Shown here: positions 32,910 to 40,144 of the stretch, piece by piece
Layout of the letters: the number at the start of each line of letters is the position of its first letter
Numbering within the stretch: the stretch's first letter is position 1
Origin: Pseudocitrobacter sp913778145
Lineage (GTDB): Bacteria > Pseudomonadota > Gammaproteobacteria > Enterobacterales > Enterobacteriaceae
Direction: 5' to 3'
Length of the DNA stretch: 64,000 nucleotides
Assembly: GCA_035726825.1 (NCBI GenBank)
Contig: JALNTX010000001.1
Span: 1 to 64,000 of the forward strand
Position numbers and translations under genes: made by a program
Notes under the pieces: model-generated
Database searches by the model: none
What the model saw: only the letters and a program-made list of their open reading frames with translations
What the model was told of the DNA's origin: nothing

Positions 32910-33379
32910 GCTTTCCCCTCGCGCAACTGCTCAATTTCGAAGTCCAGCTCATCGGAAATACCATCCAGATACGGTTGCACTATCGCTTCTTCGTACTGCC
33001 TATTTTCAGCCAGACCTCCGGGGCAGATGTTATCGTGGCAAGTACGGACAATTTCTCGCGCTTTCTCTACACCCCGCGCCTCGGCTGCACGCAGGATGCT
33101 GTCTGTTGCCGGGGTTTCACATTTCCACCACAGCATGTGCATGCTTGGGCCATCAAAAGCGCCATCAGATTCATAGCCCCGCAACTCTTCTGCCAGGCAA
33201 TCGTTCATCACCTTGATGGCCGCATTCTCAGCCACCAGTTTCTTCAAATGGTCCTGCAAATCGACTCCATCAGGACAGTTCGTCACTTCACGCGATTTCT
33301 CAAGCGTTGAGTGTGCTGCTGTTAGTTCGCTCATGCTCTCACCCTGTGTATGCTCAAAACTCGCCACTTTGCTTGTCAT
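32906..33379 (-). CDS. Ea22-like phage early protein
   Basis: A 157-residue, acidic, mostly helical protein with a coiled-coil region (VDLQDHLKKLVAENAAIKVMND). ATG 33379 overlaps the DnaB stop (TGATG), and an internal ATG at 33334 with GGTGAGAG upstream is an alternative start. The motif ILRAAEARGVEKAREIV is common in Ead/Ea22-type proteins. Function unknown. Confidence 0.75.
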   Translation of the reverse strand: MTSKVASFEHTQGESMSELTAAHSTLEKSREVTNCPDGVDLQDHLKKLVAENAAIKVMNDCLAEELRGYESDGAFDGPSMHMLWWKCETPATDSILRAAEARGVEKAREIVRTCHDNICPGGLAENRQYEEAIVQPYLDGISDELDFEIEQLREGKA

Positions 33380-34812
33380 CAGAAGCCACCTTTTTGTTTT
33401 GGTTTATGCTCGCGGTCGCGGATATTGCTACGGGCAATTTCCTGGTCGCAGTCGTGGATGGCGCCATTGCGCTGCTCGCAAATAACGGTGCCGGTGTTGC
33501 CGTGTCGGTTGAGTCTCAGGAGTAACTCCGTCTCGCCTGGCGGCACGCTGTCATCGAAAGCCCCTTCCCTGTGAATACCAACCCAGTAGTCACAGTCCTG
33601 CTCAATCTGGCCGGTATCGCGGGAATCGCTCGGTAACGGACGCTTGTTGGTGCGCTTCTCAAGTTCACGGTTGAGCTGCGTCAGGAGAACGACGACACAT
33701 CCGAGCTCCTTGGCGAGGTTCTTCAGACCCTTGGTGATCATCCCGTAAGCCAGGTCGTTACGATCGGCCTTCTCGGCGGTCATCAGCGTCAGGTAGTCAA
33801 CGAGGACCATCCCCACGCATCCCTTCTGGCGCTTAATCTTGCGACACTCGGCAATCACGTGGGCCAGTGACATTCCCGGCGTGTCATCGATGTAAAGCTG
33901 GTCGAGTTCACGCAGCCTGTTGGCTGTACCGATTGCTTTCTCAAAGTCACCGTCGTAGTCACCCTGATACTGGTCTTCGGCGTCTTCGGTGGCTGGCATG
34001 TAGAAAATGCTCGGGTTTACACCTGACTTCTGGCCGATGAGTTTTTCCAGGATCTGGTCATCAGGCATTTCAAGACTGAACATCAACGCCGGTTTGTTCT
34101 CCCGCACCGCGCAGTTGATCGCCATCTGGCTGTATAGCGTGGTCTTGCCCATCTTCGGCCTTGCGCCAATAACGAACAGGGAACCTTTCACCAGACCTTT
34201 CGGAGCCAGCAGGCGGTCAAGCGACGGTATACCGGTGCTCATTCCGCGCTGTTCGCCAGACGGGTCAAAGCGCTTATCCAGATCGTCAATCCAGTCGTCC
34301 ATCACGTCAGCGAAAGAACGTAATCCGCGGCGGGCTCCAGTTTTCGAGTGATCGGCGAGCTGAGTGAAAATCCCCTGAATGGCTTCGTACTTCTGCGTGG
34401 CGGTCATGCCGTTCCGCGCATACAGCAACTCAGTGGCTTCAGTCATGCGCTGGATGCCGTAGCGCTCCATTGCAGCTTCACGAACTGAGGCGGCATAGGC
34501 GACGATGTTTGCAGCAGACGGTGTGTTCTTGGATAGCTCGGCAATGTACCCGAAGCCACCAACCTTTTCGGTAAGCCCTTTGCTCTCCAGCCTATCGAAC
34601 AGTGTCAGGCCATCGACAGGCTTGTTATCCCTGTACATCTCGCGCATCTCAGCGAAGATCACCTGGTGGGCCCGGCTGTAAAACGACTCCGGTTTCAGCA
34701 TCGCCAGAACTTTCTGGACGCGCTCACTGTCGCCACCGTCAAGCAGCATGCCGCCGATAACACTCTGCTCCGCTTCCGGGTTGTGAGGTACGGTCATGAT
34801 TTCAGATGTCAT
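33379..34812 (-). CDS. Replicative DNA helicase, DnaB type
   Basis: A 477-residue helicase like P22 gp12. The N-terminal DnaB domain (HNPEAEQSVIGGMLLDGGDSE) is followed by a RecA-like core with Walker A GARPKMGKTT and Walker B VGMVLVDYLTLM, plus the QLNRELEKR sensor motif. The phage brings its own helicase and so needs no P-type loader. The start is ATG 34812 behind GAGGGGG, overlapping the O-like gene. Confidence 0.93.
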   Translation of the reverse strand: MTSEIMTVPHNPEAEQSVIGGMLLDGGDSERVQKVLAMLKPESFYSRAHQVIFAEMREMYRDNKPVDGLTLFDRLESKGLTEKVGGFGYIAELSKNTPSAANIVAYAASVREAAMERYGIQRMTEATELLYARNGMTATQKYEAIQGIFTQLADHSKTGARRGLRSFADVMDDWIDDLDKRFDPSGEQRGMSTGIPSLDRLLAPKGLVKGSLFVIGARPKMGKTTLYSQMAINCAVRENKPALMFSLEMPDDQILEKLIGQKSGVNPSIFYMPATEDAEDQYQGDYDGDFEKAIGTANRLRELDQLYIDDTPGMSLAHVIAECRKIKRQKGCVGMVLVDYLTLMTAEKADRNDLAYGMITKGLKNLAKELGCVVVLLTQLNRELEKRTNKRPLPSDSRDTGQIEQDCDYWVGIHREGAFDDSVPPGETELLLRLNRHGNTGTVICEQRNGAIHDCDQEIARSNIRDREHKPKQKGGF

Positions 34813-35701
34813 CACAGGCCCCCTCACGTGTTTTCGCGTAAACATCCACGTTCAGGAAGTACTCCAGTGATTTGCGTCGCCAGGTCTTTCCGGTGCGTTG
34901 ATCCGGGCGATTCTCAAGCATCCATCGGCAGTTGCTGGCGATGTAGCTCAGATACGATTCCCAGTCGTTCAGGGTGAACTTATGGCCGTCCAGTTGCTGA
35001 GTGACTTTCCCCGCCTTCTGCCAGAACGAACGGATCAGATTACGGCGCTTGTCAGTCAGTATCCTGATGCTCTGTGCTTCAGGGAGTACCTGGTGATAAA
35101 CATCGACAATTTGCTCACAGCTGAGAGACGTTTTTTTCTGTTCTGATTTTTTTGCTGCTGATGCACTCTCTTCTACGTCAGTAGAAGAGATATTATTATT
35201 TAAATTCTTTGTGGCACTCTGTTGGCATTCTGTTGGCACAACCTCAAGCGCAGGCCTTGGTGTATCTGGGTTTGCGTTGGCACTCTGTTGGCATTCTGTT
35301 GGCACAAAAAACTGCTGATAATCGTCGTATTTTGTGACGGTCAGAAGCGTGAATTTCTTGTTCGACAGTGTGGTGATCATGCCCATTTTTGTGAACTTAT
35401 TGAGCAGGTATTTGACGCGATCAGGAGAGATACCAGTATCTTTAGCCAACGTATGGCGACCGGTAATCGTCTGTCCCCGGCCAACCGGATATTCGCCAAA
35501 TTCCGTTGTCACCATTACTGGCGCCGGGTTCACATCCATGATGAGGTGCATCCACAAATGAACAGCCTCACTATCAGTCTTGTAGAACGGCAGATCTCTT
35601 ACTTTACGGTGCAGGAACACAAGACCCTGCGGTGATGGATGCGGCTTCTCCATGGGCTTCTGCGCCCCTCTAAAATCTGAAATTCGAAGGACATTACTCA
35701 C
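34802..35701 (-). CDS. Replication initiator O-like protein
   Basis: A 299-residue initiator of the P22 gp18 / lambda O type. The N-terminal ~130 residues form winged-helix DNA-binding domain (GRGQTITGRHTLAKDTGISPDRVKYLLNKF). The middle is low in structure and carries a doubled segment VPTECQQSA encoded by the origin repeats. The C-terminal ~110 residues (SIRILTDKRRNLIRSFWQKAG, WRRKSLEYFLN) likely contact the helicase. The origin lies inside the gene. Confidence 0.9.
   Translation of the reverse strand: MSNVLRISDFRGAQKPMEKPHPSPQGLVFLHRKVRDLPFYKTDSEAVHLWMHLIMDVNPAPVMVTTEFGEYPVGRGQTITGRHTLAKDTGISPDRVKYLLNKFTKMGMITTLSNKKFTLLTVTKYDDYQQFFVPTECQQSANANPDTPRPALEVVPTECQQSATKNLNNNISSTDVEESASAAKKSEQKKTSLSCEQIVDVYHQVLPEAQSIRILTDKRRNLIRSFWQKAGKVTQQLDGHKFTLNDWESYLSYIASNCRWMLENRPDQRTGKTWRRKSLEYFLNVDVYAKTREGACDDI
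35164..35310. other. Phage replication origin with repeats inside the initiator gene
   Basis: Two nearly identical ~30-base direct repeats at 35212-35241 and 35279-35306 share TGGCACT, CTGTTGGCATT and CTGTTGGCACA, so the unit TTGGCA recurs. A perfect inverted repeat (CTCTTCTAC-GTCA-GTAGAAGAG, 35168-35189) and the AT-rich stretch at 35190-35209 lie beside them and could be the unwinding element. The layout copies the lambda and P22 origins. Confidence 0.78.
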
Positions 35702-35840
35702 GGCCGCTCTCCTTACGTTTCAGTTCTTCCAGGATGGCGCGCATCTTCCAGCCAACCGAAGGGTTGAATGAGCGGATGAAGCGATCGCGTGTAATGTTTT
35801 TGTGTGTATCGGTCTGGTAATGACGCTGTTTATTTGCCAT
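35694..35840 (-). CDS. Small phage protein upstream of the initiator gene
   Basis: A 48-residue basic protein from ATG 35840 behind the strong site AGGAGG (MANKQRHYQTDTHKN). It is common in lambdoid phages next to O-type genes. The longer frame upstream has no ribosome site. Function unknown. Confidence 0.75.
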   Translation of the reverse strand: MANKQRHYQTDTHKNITRDRFIRSFNPSVGWKMRAILEELKRKESGRE

Positions 35841-35929
35841 TATTCCTCCTGCAATACGTTCGCAATGAATTGCAACTGAGAGCCCTTTCTGTTCCCGCAG
35901 AAGGGCTTTCGACTTTTTGATACTTCCCA

Positions 35930-36472
35930 TCACATAACTCCCAGCATCGAAGTGACCATCGTCATCAGCGGGCCTACCTGCTCAGGCATGAGTCGGAACA
36001 GCGACGCTATACCTTCGCTTACCTCTTTCAGCTTCTGATGCTCTGGTGCGCCGAGGAGTACAGCCTGCTTAGCCTCAGCGCACTCTTTCATCGCAGAAGC
36101 AATCAGAGACATCGTGTCGTTCTGTGGAAGCAGTCGCGTGCGGTATTCAAGCGGCAGGACAGCCATAATCGCTGGCGTCAGCTCGCGAACGTTCTCGCGG
36201 TACTGATCGGAGTCGAACCGGTTATCGAGAAAACGAAATAACTTTTGCCGGGCCCGGCTTACATCTTCCGGAAAGCTGATCGCTGTGCCGCCCTGCTCCC
36301 GGTACTCGTTGATAATCAGCGCGCATACCACGTCCTGATTATCGATAGCAGCTGACCAGGCGCGAACTGCTGCGCGGATCAACTCATGGTTATTGTCCGG
36401 TTCCGGTTGAGCGCGATTTATCATCACGCTGCTGTGTATTCCGGTATTCTGTTGATACGTAAGTGATTGCAT
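35930..36472 (-). CDS. YdaT-type regulator in the cII position
   Basis: A 180-residue protein starting at ATG 36472 behind AAAGGG. The part HELIRAAVRAWSAAIDNQDVV ... IINEYREQGG ... LTPAIMAVLPLEYRTRLL (in pieces) matches the YdaT family of the Rac prophage, which I recall as a CII-like regulator that is toxic when overexpressed. The gene is second in the PR operon, after cro and nutR, exactly where lambda has cII. It may drive PRE-like establishment of cI. A CII proper is absent. Confidence 0.78.
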   Translation of the reverse strand: MQSLTYQQNTGIHSSVMINRAQPEPDNNHELIRAAVRAWSAAIDNQDVVCALIINEYREQGGTAISFPEDVSRARQKLFRFLDNRFDSDQYRENVRELTPAIMAVLPLEYRTRLLPQNDTMSLIASAMKECAEAKQAVLLGAPEHQKLKEVSEGIASLFRLMPEQVGPLMTMVTSMLGVM

Positions 36473-36554
36473 GTGCTTTCCCTTTCGAAACACAAATAGA
36501 TAGATAGGCCCATGCGCAGACACGCATAGCCATTAAGACTTGTTGTTTTGAATC

Positions 36555-36586
36555 GCCCTTTTTCAGGGCTGAGATATGTAAGAGCG
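36555..36586 (-). promoter_or_regulatory. nutR antitermination site
   Basis: On the minus strand boxA CGCTCTTA (36579-36586) is followed by boxB GCCCTGAAAAAGGGC (36555-36569), the same sequence as lambda nutR boxB. It lies between cro and the ydaT-like gene and should bind N. Confidence 0.93.
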
Positions 36587-36594
36587 GGTTTTAT

Positions 36595-36801
36595 TTATGC
36601 TGCGTTTGATTCGCGGCGGGTGCTTGGGAACGGCTTCAACTCTTCAGCAGAGACTGAACCATCGGCATGAACAATTACCGTGATATCTCGCTTTGCGGTT
36701 AGTGCTTTGAAGATAGCGCTCTGATAAACCCCAAGGTCTTGAGCTGCTTTAGTCTGACCGAAACGTTGAGCGTAATCTTTAAGCTTTATGCGCTGATCCA
36801 T
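36595..36801 (-). CDS. cro: Cro repressor
   Basis: A 68-residue close homologue of lambda Cro: MDQRIKLKDYAQRFGQ, the recognition helix region GVYQSAIFKAL, and SVSAEELKPFPS are recognisable almost residue by residue. It is transcribed from PR and has a very good ribosome site (AAGGAGG). It represses PRM and later PR/PL and favours lytic growth. Confidence 0.96.
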   Translation of the reverse strand: MDQRIKLKDYAQRFGQTKAAQDLGVYQSAIFKALTAKRDITVIVHADGSVSAEELKPFPSTRRESNAA

Positions 36802-36826
36802 ACGACCTCCTTAGTGCATGGATGCG

Positions 36827-36855
36827 ATTATCACCGCAGGAGGTATTTATGTCAA
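36827..36855 (-). promoter_or_regulatory. Promoter PR
   Basis: On the minus strand TTGACA (36850-36855) and GATAAT (36827-36832) are separated by 17 bases. It drives cro, the ydaT-like gene and the replication genes. The boxes overlap OR1 and OR2, so CI binding blocks them. Confidence 0.95.
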
Positions 36856-36892
36856 CACGAGCGGTGTTATTAAATTATTCCTTCCGGTGTTA
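36829..36892. promoter_or_regulatory. Operators OR1, OR2, OR3
   Basis: Three 17-base lambda-type operators: OR1 TATCACCGCAGGAGGTA (36829-36845), OR2 at 36853-36869 (minus strand TAACACCGCTCGTGTTG) and OR3 at 36876-36892 (minus strand TAACACCGGAAGGAATA). Spacings are 7 and 6 bases. All keep the ACCG core half-site bound by CI and Cro. Confidence 0.95.
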
Positions 36893-36903
36893 GAATTAAA
36901 CTA
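36868..36903 (+). promoter_or_regulatory. Promoter PRM
   Basis: TAGAAT (36891-36896) is a good -10 box and TATTAA (36868-36873) a weak -35 box, spaced 17 bases. The cI ATG is at 36903 with no ribosome site, as in lambda where the message is leaderless. The weak -35 next to OR2 fits activation by bound CI. Confidence 0.8.
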
Positions 36904-37616
36904 TGAGCATAAAAAAGAAACCCTTAACAGCAGAACAGCTTGAAGACGCAAAGCGTCTAAAGGCGATTTATGAGAGCAAGAAGTCAATTCTTAAGCTCTC
37001 ACAGGAATCAATTGCTGATGCTTTAAGCGTCGGTCAGTCAGCTATTGCCGCTCTTCTCAATGGCGTAAATGCGCTGAACGCAAGTAACGCAGCAGCTCTT
37101 GCAAGGGTGCTCCAAGTGAGTGTTGGTGATTTTAGCCCCTCTCTCGCTTCAGAAATTCAAGAAATGTACAAGTCAGTGTCGACAGAGAGAGTGGTCAGCA
37201 ATGACTTTGAGTATCCCGTATTCTCTCATGTTCAGGCCGGGATGTTCTCTCCTGAGTTCCGCACATTTACTGAACGCGATGCAGAGCGATGGGTAAGCAC
37301 TACCAAGAAAGCCAGCGACAACGCATTCTGGCTTGAGGTTGACGGGCATTCAATGACTGCGCCAACTGGTTCTCGCCCAAGCTTCCCGGAAGGTATGCTT
37401 ATCTTAGTTGACCCAGAGGAACCGGTAGACCCTGGTGACTTCTGCATCGCTCGCCTGGGCGGCGATGAGTTCACGTTTAAAAAGCTGATTAAAGACAGCG
37501 GACAGGTGTTCCTGCAACCGCTCAACCCACAGTTTCCTATGATACCGTGTAACGATCAGTGCCGGGTTGTAGGTAAAGTGGTTGCTTCGCAGTGGCCTGA
37601 AGAGACGTTTGGGTGA
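36903..37616 (+). CDS. cI: CI repressor
   Basis: A 237-residue repressor very close to lambda CI (same length). The DNA-binding domain holds the helix-turn-helix QESIADALSVGQSAIAALLNG. The RecA-stimulated self-cleavage site is A112-G113 in HVQAGMFSPE. The catalytic Ser is S150 (GHSMTAPTG) and the Lys is K193 in GDEFTFKKL. The product keeps the prophage silent and is inactivated during SOS. The HigBAC operon follows 94 bases downstream with no terminator in between, so the PRM transcript may enter it. Confidence 0.96.
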   Translation: MSIKKKPLTAEQLEDAKRLKAIYESKKSILKLSQESIADALSVGQSAIAALLNGVNALNASNAAALARVLQVSVGDFSPSLASEIQEMYKSVSTERVVSNDFEYPVFSHVQAGMFSPEFRTFTERDAERWVSTTKKASDNAFWLEVDGHSMTAPTGSRPSFPEGMLILVDPEEPVDPGDFCIARLGGDEFTFKKLIKDSGQVFLQPLNPQFPMIPCNDQCRVVGKVVASQWPEETFG

Positions 37617-37656
37617 GTTTAAAAATATAACAGATACATCTGGATAAAAACACATC

Positions 37657-37698
37657 TTCCCTTTATGGGAAATGCCACTATAATTCCCAAAGAGGGAA
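37657..37698 (+). promoter_or_regulatory. higBAC promoter with twin operators
   Basis: Two inverted repeats with identical arms, TTCCC-N5-GGGAA, lie at 37657-37671 and 37684-37698 and flank a perfect -10 box TATAAT (37679-37684). The -35 region is poor. They are the likely sites for autorepression by HigA. Confidence 0.8.
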
Positions 37699-37710
37699 CT
37701 TAATTGGGTT

Positions 37711-37998
37711 ATGAAGGTCTTAAACGTAGAGAAACTTCACAGCTTTAGTCAAAAGCACAATCAAGCAAAGGGCGCTCTCGATTCTTGGCATGATGAGGTG
37801 AAGAGAGAAAGTTGGAAGACAACTCAAGACATACGAAAGCGGTACAACTCCGCTGATTTCCTCCCTGGGAATCGGGTAATTTTTAACATTAAAGGCAACA
37901 ATTACCGTCTTGTTGTACAAGTTATTTATCAGGCAGGGGTGGTAATTGTGGAAAGGGTTGGCACTCACGCAGAGTATGACCGGTGGAGGCTGAGATGA
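37711..37998 (+). CDS. higB: HigB-type toxin of a TAC system
   Basis: A 95-residue toxin of the RelE/HigB superfamily, an mRNA endonuclease that acts on the ribosome. Recognisable parts are the N-terminal LHSFSQKHNQAKGALDSW, then DIRKRYNSADFLPGNRVIFNIKGNNYRLVV and the end VGTHAEYDRW. It is the first gene of an overlapping operon (ATGA overlap with higA). The toxin-first order is that of HigBA systems. It lies in the place of lambda rexA. Confidence 0.92.
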   Translation: MKVLNVEKLHSFSQKHNQAKGALDSWHDEVKRESWKTTQDIRKRYNSADFLPGNRVIFNIKGNNYRLVVQVIYQAGVVIVERVGTHAEYDRWRLR

Positions 37999-38657
37999 TT
38001 CGAACTAACTGGCACGTATTAAAAAACAGCGAAGATCACGCATCGGCCATTGCGAGGCTCATCGAACTTGCTGCAAGTGACTTGAAGCCTGGCACTGAAG
38101 ATTTTGATGAGTTTGAGCTATTGGGATTGCTGATTGAACACTATGAAAACCATGCATTTCCGATGGACAAACCAGATCCTATAGAAGCAATAAAATTCCG
38201 AATGGATCAGCAGGGATTGACACAGGCCGACATGAGACAATTTATCGGCTCAACATCAAAAGTTTCAGAGGTATTAAATCGGAAACGCCCTCTAAGCTTA
38301 TCAATGATACGTCGTTTGCATGACGGGCTTGGTATTCCTGCTGATATTCTCATACAGGACATGCGAGCTATTGAGTGGAGTCTGGTTGATGTTGAAGATG
38401 ATGAGACAACTATTGTTGGAACCCTTTTTACTTGTGAGCAAAGCTCAGATTTATCTCACTTCTCAAAAAGCTCAACAAAATCTTATTTTTCAACTGCATT
38501 GCTAAATTTGACCCACAAGAAAGCAAAAGACTCTGGTAAACAATCTGGAATATCAAGTGGTTATGCACTAATGAACACTATGACTTCTGGTCTAACAGTC
38601 GCCAGCACCCAGAGGGATCGATTAACCTCAGATATGGATTACGCATTAGTCTCATGA
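37995..38657 (+). CDS. higA: HigA-type antitoxin with C-terminal chaperone-addiction extension
   Basis: A 220-residue antitoxin from ATG 37995 (GGAG upstream). Residues ~1-134 are a normal HigA: a helical toxin-binding part and a Xre-type helix-turn-helix (~71-120, MDQQGLTQADMRQFIGSTSKVSEVLN). Residues ~135-220 are an extension absent from ordinary HigA, rich in Ser, Thr and hydrophobic residues (FSKSSTKSYFSTALLNL, SGYALMNTMTSGLTV). In TAC systems such a ChAD tail makes the antitoxin unstable unless the SecB-like chaperone binds it. It overlaps the chaperone gene by ATGA. Confidence 0.92.
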   Translation: MIRTNWHVLKNSEDHASAIARLIELAASDLKPGTEDFDEFELLGLLIEHYENHAFPMDKPDPIEAIKFRMDQQGLTQADMRQFIGSTSKVSEVLNRKRPLSLSMIRRLHDGLGIPADILIQDMRAIEWSLVDVEDDETTIVGTLFTCEQSSDLSHFSKSSTKSYFSTALLNLTHKKAKDSGKQSGISSGYALMNTMTSGLTVASTQRDRLTSDMDYALVS

Positions 38658-39055
38658 AAATAGAACTTATCGGAAAAAGAATTGTTAACATTGCGTTAAA
38701 TCAGATAGATGGTACAGATACTGATAAGAAGTCTAAGACAGCGAAAGTTACATTGAATAATGAACTCTATTCAAATGTAAAAGATGAGAAACTGTTTAGG
38801 GTAAGATATCACGTAGTGGTTATCATTGAATCTCGACTCCAGATAGAGATCACTTACGATTTCGACTTTAGGTCAGAGGTTGAATTCTCTGAAGACCTTG
38901 CTAAGTCTCATGAGATTAGAACAATAGTGCCATCAATGGCTTATCCTTACATCAAGACATTTGCTGAGCAACTGATGTTACTGTCTAATCTTGGGAGTTT
39001 CAACCTACCTTACTTTGACTTCTTTAGTAGCCCAATGGAACCCAACAATAGCTAA
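38654..39055 (+). CDS. SecB-like chaperone of the TAC system
   Basis: A 133-residue SecB-like protein. The sequence shows the beta-rich core (KVTLNNELYSNVKDEKLFRVRYHVVVIIE) and the C-terminal SecB-type helix and tail IVPSMAYPYIKTFAEQLMLLSNLGSFNLPYFDF (in pieces), similar to the PYAREL...LPPINF end of SecB. In TAC systems it binds the antitoxin tail and protects it, and can be titrated by phage proteins, which frees the toxin. It completes a higB-higA-secB operon ending in a strong terminator. It is AT-rich compared with cI. Confidence 0.88.
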   Translation: MKIELIGKRIVNIALNQIDGTDTDKKSKTAKVTLNNELYSNVKDEKLFRVRYHVVVIIESRLQIEITYDFDFRSEVEFSEDLAKSHEIRTIVPSMAYPYIKTFAEQLMLLSNLGSFNLPYFDFFSSPMEPNNS

Positions 39056-39060
39056 TAAAC

Positions 39061-39085
39061 ACCCGGCCACCGAGCCGGGTTTTTA
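39061..39085 (+). terminator. Terminator of the cI-higBAC transcription unit
   Basis: Stem ACCCGGC (39061-39067) / GCCGGGT (39074-39080), six-base loop, followed by TTTTTATT. It begins five bases after the chaperone stop. Confidence 0.9.
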
Positions 39086-39229
39086 TTGCCCTTTCGTCAC
39101 GAACTCCGCAGCATTCCTTCGCTCATTCCCTCCCATATCCATTCCCAAGCCCATAACCATCCCCTCTTTAGTGTTTTCTGAGCTCAGACCTCGCAATAAA
39201 AAATAAATACCAGTCAATTTCAACAAGTT

Positions 39230-39292
39230 AAGCATTTGCGGTAATATTTTATCTCTCGCGGTGTTGACTTAAATACCACTAGCGGTGATTAT
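39230..39292 (+). promoter_or_regulatory. Operators OL3-OL2-OL1 and promoter PL
   Basis: Three 17-base operators: OL3 AAGCATTTGCGGTAATA (39230-39246), OL2 TATCTCTCGCGGTGTTG (39250-39266) and OL1 TACCACTAGCGGTGATT (39274-39290). PL has TTGACT (39264-39269) and GATTAT (39287-39292), spaced 17 bases. The arrangement is the same as in lambda and allows long-range CI looping with OR. Confidence 0.94.
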
Positions 39293-39332
39293 TATACCCA
39301 TCAGCAGGACGCAGTACTCACTAGGACGGTGA

Positions 39333-39363
39333 GGCTCTTAAAAATCTGGCCCTGAAGAAGGGC
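39333..39363 (+). promoter_or_regulatory. nutL antitermination site
   Basis: boxA GGCTCTTA (39333-39340) is followed by boxB GCCCTGAAGAAGGGC (39349-39363), identical to lambda nutL boxB. N bound here lets polymerase pass the early terminators. Confidence 0.94.
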
Positions 39364-39379
39364 AGCATTCAAAGCAGAA

Positions 39380-39507
39380 AGCTTTGGGGTGTGGTGAGTC
39401 AGAAATGACTACTGCGGCATATGGGTTGCGGCGGGCTCGAAAGGCTGACTGCATGACACGTTCGATTCGTGTAGTCGCAGGAATGCGCACGCCACACCAC
39501 CAAAGCT
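39380..39507 (+). promoter_or_regulatory. N-leader long stem, probable RNase III site
   Basis: Arms at 39380-39396 and 39491-39507 (AGCTTTGG... and ...CCAAAGCT) pair over ~17 bases, matching the arms of the lambda N leader where RNase III cleavage relieves repression of N translation. The ~95-base loop between them differs from the lambda sequence I remember and contains a second hairpin (ACACG-TTCGATT-CGTGT). Confidence 0.72.
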
Positions 39508-39526
39508 AACTGACAGGAGATCAACA

Positions 39527-39850
39527 ATGGATGCACAAGCACGCCGCCGCGAACGCCGCGCAGAGAAACAGGCCGAATGGAAAGTTGCAAATCCCCTGTT
39601 GGTTGGGGTGAGCGCCAAGCCAGATAACCGCCCTATTCTGTCGTTGAACCGCAAGCCGAAATCACGTGTAGAAAGCGCTGTGAAACCGATTGATTTAACG
39701 GTGCTGGCTGAGTACCACGAACAGATTGAAAGCAACCTACTGCGTATTGAGCGCAAGAATCAACGCACATGGTATAGCAAGCCAGGCGAACGCGGCATTA
39801 CCTGCCATGGAACGCAGAAAATGAAGGGTAAATCAATTCCGCTGATTTGA
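39527..39850 (+). CDS. N: Antitermination protein N
   Basis: A 107-residue homologue of lambda N with the same length. The Arg-rich RNA-binding helix MDAQARRRERRAEKQAEWK is nearly identical to lambda, which agrees with the lambda-type boxB sequences. The middle (NusA-binding) and C-terminal (polymerase-binding) parts are also kept, including GVSAKPDNRPILSLNRKPKSR. Its ribosome site is AGGAG, at the base of the RNase III stem. Confidence 0.96.
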   Translation: MDAQARRRERRAEKQAEWKVANPLLVGVSAKPDNRPILSLNRKPKSRVESAVKPIDLTVLAEYHEQIESNLLRIERKNQRTWYSKPGERGITCHGTQKMKGKSIPLI

Positions 39851-39858
39851 GGTTGCCG

Positions 39859-40017
39859 ATGAAAAACAGCATCAAATGCCCAGTGTGTGGGAGGGATTTC
39901 GAACCGAGAACTCCCTTCAGCCATATCAGCAAGTTTCACAGCGCAGCGAAAAGCAGTGAGCTGGAGAAGATTCGAGATGCCAGGCGCAGATATCACACAC
40001 AGCATTCAAATCATTAG
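39859..40017 (+). CDS. Small zinc-finger-like early protein
   Basis: A 52-residue protein from ATG 39859 behind GAGG. CPVCGRDFEPRTPFSHISKFH forms a C-x2-C ... H-x4-H set that could bind zinc. The C-terminus is basic and helical (SSELEKIRDARRRYHTQ). It follows N by nine bases. The function is not known. Confidence 0.75.
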   Translation: MKNSIKCPVCGRDFEPRTPFSHISKFHSAAKSSELEKIRDARRRYHTQHSNH

Positions 40018-40038
40018 GTCGCTACGGCGGCCTTTTTT
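40017..40038 (+). terminator. Early-operon terminator (tL1-like position)
   Basis: Stem GGTCGC (40017-40022) / GCGGCC (40027-40032), loop TACG, then six T. It overlaps the stop codon of the zinc-finger gene. Confidence 0.8.
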
Positions 40039-40144
40039 ACGCCCATAGTTCTCACCAGATTTACCAGCAGGTCTTAAACAAGGATCTGCCATTAAGTCAA
40101 AACAATGAATCGTGATGGTCCTTTAATAAACCAAGGAGTAGTAA

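Noticed and set aside
35212..35306. Direct repeats resembling a short CRISPR
   Set aside because: Only two copies, inside the replication initiator gene and in frame; they are origin repeats.
38397..38657. C-terminal extension of HigA as a frameshift artefact
   Set aside because: The frame runs on smoothly and overlaps the chaperone gene by ATGA; such extensions are expected in TAC antitoxins.
39430..39480. Hairpin with a TTCGATT loop that looks like a tRNA T-arm
   Set aside because: No acceptor, D or anticodon arms can be built around it; it lies in the loop of the N-leader structure.
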